Below are positions 58,768 through 64,000 of a stretch of 64,000 nt of DNA, one piece after another. The stretch lies in NCBI GenBank assembly GCA_012934845.2, contig WNNJ02003452.1, positions 1 through 64,000 of the forward strand. The letters are read 5' to 3'. The position numbers were made by a program, and so were the translations under genes. This DNA is from Pomphorhynchus laevis. Taxonomy: Eukaryota > Acanthocephala > Palaeacanthocephala > Echinorhynchida > Pomphorhynchidae. The notes under the pieces are model-generated. The model saw only the letters and a program-made list of their open reading frames with translations, made no database searches and was not told the DNA's origin. Each line of letters starts with the position of its first letter. The first letter of the stretch is position 1.

Positions 58768-58849
58768 GTAAGAATTTTAATAACCAAGACTTTTTTTAAC
58801 GATTACCCTCCCCTTCTTATTATTTCAGCTCAACGGATATCGAATCAGT

Positions 58850-59490
58850 AAATCACTTTACTAATCTATGTGTTGTTGTCTCCTCAATTTAAAATCTCGT
58901 CTTCATTCTTCTGCGATTATTGCAAAATGCCGTAGAATTTTAGGATTATGAATAAAGCTGCTAGATCATAAAGCTGTCGGGTTAGATCAATTATGCGTCG
59001 AAATGTTAAAGTCGACTATCGATATTTTGATAGACCTCTGGACAGAACTTTTTAATCTACTTCTTGCAGGACATCTTCTTCCGACTTTGTGGCTCGACGG
59101 TGTAATTAAGATCCTGCATAAGGGTAAAGGTGACTATGATTCACTGGATGCGTACAGGGTGATTGCGATATTGAATCACAGTTATTGACTCATATAATGT
59201 ATATGCGCCTTATTAAGTGTCGCGAGCATCTCTTACCGACGGAGCAATATGGATTCCACCCGAAAAGGTCAACGTATGATGCAATAAAGCATGTTTGTGA
59301 CGAATTCACCAATTGTTTCGCTAATCGTAGACCGTTGTATGCTACTTTTGTTGACTTTGAGCGAGCATTTGTCACATATAATTAAAAAGATGTTTAATTT
59401 ATCTAAAAGTAATATTTACAAGTTAGGTTACCCTCAAATGGGCCCGATAGGTCATATCAATGTGGATCTGCTTTTGTGGTGTGTTACGAC
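58850..59490 (+). pseudogene. RTE/R1-like reverse transcriptase fragment
   Basis: Frame pieces KAVGLDQLCVEMLKSTID, LWLDGVIKILHKGKGDYD, LDAYRVIAILNHSY, then LLPTEQYGFHPKRSTYDAI and LYATFVDFERAFVTY. These are RT fingers through the first catalytic Asp region. The later palm (YADD) is not found; the sequence loses similarity near 59,400. Two frame breaks. Confidence 0.6.
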
Positions 59491-59509
59491 GTGCTGATCT
59501 CACGCACAT

Positions 59510-60840
59510 GGATGCTGATTTGGCTAGGCTGATGCCAATTTTGCATCGTAAATTGCGGATACACTCTTCATAGCGCATGTGAAATTTGAAGGCTTTCTTT
59601 TATGCATATGTTTGAGTACCTGGTCGGTTTGACCATCTATTTCTCCATTAGCTACAAAAATCAACGGATTGAAGCTCGCTCTTTCAAAACGCTCAATTCG
59701 TTCACCATACTTTGCATACTTTCTCTGTGCGTGGTATATGAAGTGTGAATTAGGGTTGCCAAGAGAATACGAAGGAGCTAGACGGTTGAATATACATACA
59801 TCTATTAAGGATCGCTCCGTTCGATTTCAAAATAACCCATAACATTCAATGTCTAGTCGTGCTCCTTGTTCCTTAGACGTCGTTGATATTTCAAACGCTA
59901 CACTCGGGATATTACGGTAAGCACAGCCTCTCGAGCAGCAGTGAGAGGTAAAATATTTAGCTCAGCGGTGATAAAATCACATATGGTATTGTGACGAATT
60001 GATGGTAATCCACTTACTTGACAAGAATGTGCATGTGAAATTTCAAATGTGGCATTGCAAAGACACGTTAATAGTGCATTTGGAGATGACCAACCAAATC
60101 TTGCTGCTACAGCATCATGAAATTCATTTTTAGACAAGGCGTAATGACGATGTTCGAATGCTCTAACGGACAACTATGTTGACGCTCGCTTAATGCTTGC
60201 ATACAACATTTTATGGTATGCCTCTTCATTATGAAATTTTAATGCGTGTACTTGCTTTTGAAAATCGATATCACGTTCTTTTGATAACTCTAAAGCTTTC
60301 TCCTGTTGTTTTGCCTTGATTTGAATTACAGGAATATTTGCAGAAAGGATACTGCACAAACGAATCGAATACTTTAGGTTTAGTTCAGGTCGTGTATCCG
60401 GCAGCGAAATTCCAAGTCCACCATAACGTAGAGGTAACTGAATAATGTCAATGTGGGACTAAAGGAATCGAATGCCAATCATGGACGTAATCACTTCATT
60501 GACAATGAAATTTGAAAGCTGCTTAAATTGAGTTTCTTCTACTGGGCATGTTCGTTGAATAAATCGCCATTTAAATTGAAAGGATTGTGTAAAAACTATG
60601 TATGCCAGATAAGGATTTTCATTTGCTACTAAGATCAAGTTTTGAAGGCTTTTGGTCCACGTATCTATCTTTCGTGTCATAAACTGAGCCATAAATGATT
60701 CCGTACCAATTGCGGCTCCCAAAACCTTCAATCCATTAGAAGTTATTTGCAACTTCTGTTTTTCAAATAGCGAACACGTATAATCTTCATTATCTTTATG
60801 AACTAATATTTTGCATTTAAAAAAAGGATTTATTTTAAGG
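59510..60840 (-). pseudogene. Pol C-terminal fragment with CCHC and nuclease-like region
   Basis: Minus strand: post-palm region of an RT protein (GLKVLGAAIGTESFMAQF, SFQFKWRFIQRTCPVEE), then YGGLGISLPD, a Cys/His module CLCNATFEISHAHSC (C-x1-C-x7-H-x3-C), LPSIRHNTICDFI, then about 59,510-59,880 GARLDIECYG, IDVCIFNRLAPS and SFNPLIFVANGEIDGQTD. RT followed by CCHC and a D...D/K nuclease-like block fits elements with a restriction-like endonuclease. Interrupted by several stops. A different lineage from LINE A to D. Exact clade not assigned. Confidence 0.55.
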
Positions 60841-60848
60841 TGGCAAAT

Positions 60849-60864
60849 GCGTGCCAGCGCACGC
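60849..60864 (-). other. 3' terminal hairpin of LINE A copy 7
   Basis: 6-bp perfect stem GCGTGC/GCACGC with a 4-nt loop, followed on the element strand by ATTTGCCAC at its end. The same hairpin closes copies 2 (36,724-36,739), 6 (55,253-55,269) and 4 (42,119-42,135). Confidence 0.8.
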
Positions 60865-60895
60865 TTACATGACCACAACAAAACAAAACTGTGAA

Positions 60896-63793
60896 TCAGC
60901 TGTCGAGAATGTGTGAACGGAGGAGGTGTTTGAATGTGATAAAGGAGGGAGCGCGGCGGACGTCGAGAGGGAGTTGATTCCAGGCGAGTGAGGCGGCGAC
61001 AAGGAAGGATCGGAGACCGTAGTTGTTGGAGTAATTAGGAACGTGGAGTAAGAGGGTATGACAGGAACGAAGCGATAGCGAGGTGGGGCGAATATCGTCT
61101 AAGAAAGGAAGGTTGATGAACGATGGGGAGCCGACAGCGATGAGACGAAAAGTAACGAGAAGAAGGCGGAGTTTGATGCGGATGTGGATGGTGGGCCAGG
61201 AGAGTTGGGCAAAATATGTGGATGTGTGGTCGAAGCGACGGAGACGAAAGAGCACTCGAACGGCGGTGTTGATTATTCGTTGTAGGGGTAGGATGATGGA
61301 TTTTGGAGAATTGGCGAAAAGGCTAAGGCAGTAATCGATTTTAGGGAAAAGAAGCGATGAAAGAAGAGACATACAAGAACGGAAGTCGATAAGGGGGCGG
61401 ATACGGCGGATGTCACGAAGAATTAAGTTAGACGAGCGGACCTTGTCACGGACGAAGGGTTTAAGGGAAAGGTGATCATCGAAATGGAAGCCTAAGAAAG
61501 TGAGATTGTGGACTATAGGGATGATCGATGAGGCAAAAGATACAATGGGAGGAGATATGCTTGGTTTACGGGGAAGGATCCACATTATTTTGGACTTTTC
61601 GGCGTTTAGAACGAGATGGAGATTGGAGAGACGTTTGTAGATAGAAGAAAGACAGTTGGAGGCAGAAATGCCGATATCGTGTATGCGATGTGCGGGTGCA
61701 TGAGCATAGATTAGAATGTCATCGGCGTATTGCATGACGTTAAAGGAGTAAGGTTTGATAAATGGAGAGAGATCGCCAAGCAAAAGAGAGAAAAGCAGGG
61801 GACCTAGGACTGAACCTTGTGGAACCCCGCAAAAAATAGGGATGGGAGGGGAGGATGATGAATTAGAACAGACGCGAAAGGAACGGTCGGATAGATATGA
61901 GGCGAACCAAGCTACGGAGGAGGAAGAAAAGCCGTAATCATAACGAAGGCGAGAAAGGAGGACGGAGTGGTCGACAATGTCGAATGCGGAGGAGAGGTCG
62001 AGGGAGATGAGAACACTATATAGAGCCTTGTCTCGAGAAATGAGTAAGTCGTTGTACACTTTTATGCATGCGATTTCTGTGGAGTGATTAGAGCGGAAAG
62101 CGGATTGGAAAGGAGGGTACAGATTGGATGAGGAGAGATAAGCGTTGATTTGTATTAAGATGAGGCGTTCTAAGAGCTTTGAAAGAGTAGGGAGTAGTGA
62201 AATGGGGCGATAGCTAGAAGGAAGGGAGGGGTCGAGCGATTGTTTCTTAAGGAGGGGACGAACGATTGCGGATTTCCAGTGTGAAGGGAAGATACGACTG
62301 CGGATGGACGAGTTAAACAAGGTTGTGAGAAATGGGGATATCGATGAGCATATAGATTTTAATATGTGGGTAGGCAGGGGATCGGCAGGTGAGGTTTTGT
62401 TGGGCAAGGACATGAGGACAGATGATACTTCTGTAGGTGATACAGGGAGAAGATGAAAGAGTTCCGGAAGGATGAGAGTAGACTGGGCAGAGTGGGATAG
62501 GATGGAGACCGGGGTGTGAGAGAGCAGCGTGGATACTTTAGTCTGGAGAAATGACGAATAATCATTAGCATTGATGTTGCAAGGCGTAAAGGAACGAGCC
62601 AGGATTGAGTTAAAAGTATGCCAGAGAGTCTTAGAGTTGAATGAAGTGATGATTTTATGCTGCCAGAAGGAGTTGCATTTGGTACGTAGTAGGTTGAGAT
62701 GAGACCGGCGAAGAGCAAGATAGGAATCACGGAAAGACGGAGTGATCGAGCGGAAATCGCGTCTGAGAGAGCGGTGATAGACTCGAAAAGCATGGCGGAG
62801 TCGACGCTTTGAGAGTAGGCATTGGATGTCAAACCATGGGGCACGGTGCAAGCGACGGTGTGGGTGAGACTTGAAGGGCAAGAGAATATCGAGAGTGGAT
62901 GTGAGTTCAGAGTCGAAAAGAAAGGCGAGATCGTGAGGAGATGAATATGTTATTGTGGGTAATGATGGAGACGATTTGAGTAAGGCAGAGCGGAGAAGGG
63001 AGAGGTCAAGATTTCTCCAAGGGCGACGTAGGATTGTAGGTGTGTGAGGAGGGGTGTTGTTGCGAGCGAGATCAAGGGTGATAAGAAAGTGATCGGATAG
63101 ACCAGGATCAGAGATGGACAGTGAGGTGTGGGCAGCAAAATGATCGGGGACAGCGATGATGTCGAGTGCCCCGCCAAGTATATGTGTGGGGGCAGTGGAG
63201 ATTAGTTTGTAATTGTAGTTGGATAGAATGTTGATGAAGCGGATGGAATCTGTGGAAGAGGGGCGGTCTAGGCGGATATTGAAGTCGCCTAGAACGAGTG
63301 AAGGGATTGAGGACAAAGAACAATGAGAAAGGAGGTCAGCGAGTTCGGTAAAAAATAAGGCTGTAGGAGCTGATGAACCAGGACGGTATACAATGGCGAG
63401 ATCTAGAGTGATCGGGTTAGAATAACGACAAGTGAGCAATTCAAAAGAGCAAGGACTGAAAGGGGGATTGATTTTGCGAAGAGACGCTGGGTGACGCGCG
63501 AATGCGACGATGCCGCCATGATTAGAGGATTTAGAAGGGCATGAGCTGAGGGGGCGGGCGGATTCGACTAGGGAGCAACCGGCAGAGAGCAGACGGCGAA
63601 TGGAAAGGTCGTCGGAATCTGAGTGCCAGGATTCGGTGAGGCAGAAGAGATCGATGGATTGCTTGGTGAATAGGTTGAGGATAAGATCGGATTTATTGAG
63701 AATAGATCTAGTGTTGAGGAGACCGAGGCGGAAACCGTGTGCTGTGGCGAAAGAGACTAGTGGAGAAGACACATAGGAGAGATGGAGCGCCAT
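60896..63793 (-). CDS. LINE A ORF2: endonuclease and reverse transcriptase, intact
   Basis: 965 codons without interruption. The protein nicks target DNA and primes reverse transcription there. N-terminal apurinic-type endonuclease (about 1-240): LLNTRSILNKS, LTESWHSD (Glu 54), IVYRPGSS, LGDFNIRL, LDIIAVP, SDHF (233-236). Linker, then RT (about 490-780): SYRPISLLPTLSKLLERL, FQSAFRSNHSTE, ISLDLSSAFDIVDHSVLL, FCGVPQGSVLGPLLFS, QYADDILIY (YADD at 689-692), LNAEKSKIMW, LTFLGFHFDDH. C-terminal region about 780-965 without RNase H or CCHC seen. Clade: CR1/L2-like within the Jockey superfamily, by domain order. Start is the ATG inside the ORF1 end, shared by copies 3 to 6. Confidence 0.93.
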   Translation of the reverse strand: MALHLSYVSSPLVSFATAHGFRLGLLNTRSILNKSDLILNLFTKQSIDLFCLTESWHSDSDDLSIRRLLSAGCSLVESARPLSSCPSKSSNHGGIVAFARHPASLRKINPPFSPCSFELLTCRYSNPITLDLAIVYRPGSSAPTALFFTELADLLSHCSLSSIPSLVLGDFNIRLDRPSSTDSIRFINILSNYNYKLISTAPTHILGGALDIIAVPDHFAAHTSLSISDPGLSDHFLITLDLARNNTPPHTPTILRRPWRNLDLSLLRSALLKSSPSLPTITYSSPHDLAFLFDSELTSTLDILLPFKSHPHRRLHRAPWFDIQCLLSKRRLRHAFRVYHRSLRRDFRSITPSFRDSYLALRRSHLNLLRTKCNSFWQHKIITSFNSKTLWHTFNSILARSFTPCNINANDYSSFLQTKVSTLLSHTPVSILSHSAQSTLILPELFHLLPVSPTEVSSVLMSLPNKTSPADPLPTHILKSICSSISPFLTTLFNSSIRSRIFPSHWKSAIVRPLLKKQSLDPSLPSSYRPISLLPTLSKLLERLILIQINAYLSSSNLYPPFQSAFRSNHSTEIACIKVYNDLLISRDKALYSVLISLDLSSAFDIVDHSVLLSRLRYDYGFSSSSVAWFASYLSDRSFRVCSNSSSSPPIPIFCGVPQGSVLGPLLFSLLLGDLSPFIKPYSFNVMQYADDILIYAHAPAHRIHDIGISASNCLSSIYKRLSNLHLVLNAEKSKIMWILPRKPSISPPIVSFASSIIPIVHNLTFLGFHFDDHLSLKPFVRDKVRSSNLILRDIRRIRPLIDFRSCMSLLSSLLFPKIDYCLSLFANSPKSIILPLQRIINTAVRVLFRLRRFDHTSTYFAQLSWPTIHIRIKLRLLLVTFRLIAVGSPSFINLPFLDDIRPTSLSLRSCHTLLLHVPNYSNNYGLRSFLVAASLAWNQLPLDVRRAPSFITFKHLLRSHILDS

Positions 63794-64000
63794 CGAATTT
63801 TTGGACGGGTGTGGACAACTTGAAAATTTCCGTCTATGTTTCGGATGGCGAGTGATGTTTCGCCGTTTTCCTCGCGACGGCGTTTTTCGATGCGGGCTGA
63901 AGAGATTTGAGCGATTTCGGAAGGGGCGCGATCGGGGAAAATTCGAGTGGTTGAAGATGACATGAGTTTGAATCGTTGAGAGAGGACAGAAGACGCGTGA
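63757..64000 (-). CDS. LINE A ORF1, C-terminal part (partial at window edge)
   Basis: 81 codons in frame with the window edge: HASSVLSQRFKLMSSSTTRI, FPDRAPSEIAQISSARIEK, ENGETSLAIRNIDG and FQVVHTRPKIRWRS. It overlaps ORF2 by 37 nt and lies in a different frame (ORF2 is -1 relative to it). Matches the C-terminal RNA-binding block of ORF1 in the other copies. Confidence 0.85.
   Translation of the reverse strand, partial: HASSVLSQRFKLMSSSTTRIFPDRAPSEIAQISSARIEKRRREENGETSLAIRNIDGNFQVVHTRPKIRWRSISPMCLLH

Larger units (their letters stand above)
55240..58770 (-). mobile_element. LINE family A copy 6: both ends kept, RT core deleted
   Basis: From 5' (right) to 3' (left): nine 20-bp monomers (58,588-58,767), ORF1 from ATG 58,543 to about 57,230, ORF2 from ATG 57,253, endonuclease, linker, then at about 56,180 a jump from the linker (PSNLRD) straight to LSSISHKFNFHVMQYADD. 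About 960 bp carrying the RT fingers and first catalytic Asp are missing compared with copy 4. YADD, thumb and C-terminus follow (55,317-56,306), then the 3' hairpin at 55,253-55,269. Confidence 0.85.
60841..64000 (-). mobile_element. LINE family A copy 7, most intact, runs off window
   Basis: Minus strand: ORF1 C-terminus (64,000-63,757), complete ORF2 (63,793-60,896), short 3' UTR, terminal hairpin GCGTGCCAGCGCACGC at 60,849-60,864. Higher GC than any other copy and no disabling change seen in ORF2. The rest of ORF1 and the 5' monomers, if present, lie beyond the right edge. Confidence 0.9.

Noticed and set aside
60896-63800. Plus-strand ORFs over the intact LINE (for example 61,083-61,334 and 61,755-61,937)
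   Set aside because: Arg/Glu-rich antisense shadows of ORF2, which has RT and endonuclease motifs on the minus strand.

Overview
The window is nuclear DNA of an invertebrate animal. The evidence is spliced genes with GT-AG introns, a TMEM30/CDC50 gene and a PRKRIP1 gene assembled here exon by exon, very AT-rich introns and spacers, and many non-LTR retrotransposons, with Penelope-like and Tc1/mariner-type remnants. An arthropod is my best guess, but nothing fixes the phylum. No rRNA, tRNA, CRISPR array or bacterial operon was seen.

Layout. 1-8 kb is AT-rich repeat mosaic: Penelope-like reverse transcriptase scraps, tandem repeats of about 340 bp, an interspersed repeat family (called R here), a possible 3' exon at 2.0-2.5 kb and a small ORF at 6.77 kb that looks like a secreted Cys-rich peptide. 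8.3-10.6 kb is the decayed 5' half of a LINE (family A). 11-14.7 kb is mostly empty apart from hairpins. 14.7-26.6 kb is a complete six-exon CDC50/TMEM30 gene on the minus strand (341 aa), whose introns carry Penelope-like terminal repeats, direct repeats and a 33-bp inverted repeat. 26.7-29 kb is spacer with R copies. 29.0-31.15 kb is a dead Tc1/mariner (IS630-type) transposon whose terminal inverted repeat has grown into an array of about 23 units of 41 bp. 31.8-35.5 kb is a four-exon PRKRIP1 gene on the minus strand (163 aa).

From about 35.65 kb to the end the base composition rises sharply and the DNA is a nested retrotransposon graveyard. It holds six more copies of family A (CR1/L2-like: zinc-finger and RRM-like ORF1, endonuclease and reverse transcriptase ORF2), four copies of a second CR1-like group (B, C, D), an RTE/R1-like RT fragment, a pol fragment with CCHC and restriction-like nuclease features, and one gag-like scrap. 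The last family A copy (60.8 kb to the window end) keeps an intact 965-codon ORF2 and is the only plausible recent source element.

Family A has several unusual traits visible here: 20-bp tandem monomers at the 5' end, an ORF2 start codon lying inside the end of ORF1, a conserved 3' terminal hairpin, and repeated loss of internal coding parts while both ends are kept. A second theme is a large number of perfect short-loop inverted repeats in both host and transposon DNA, which suggests a local template-switch or fold-back mutation process.
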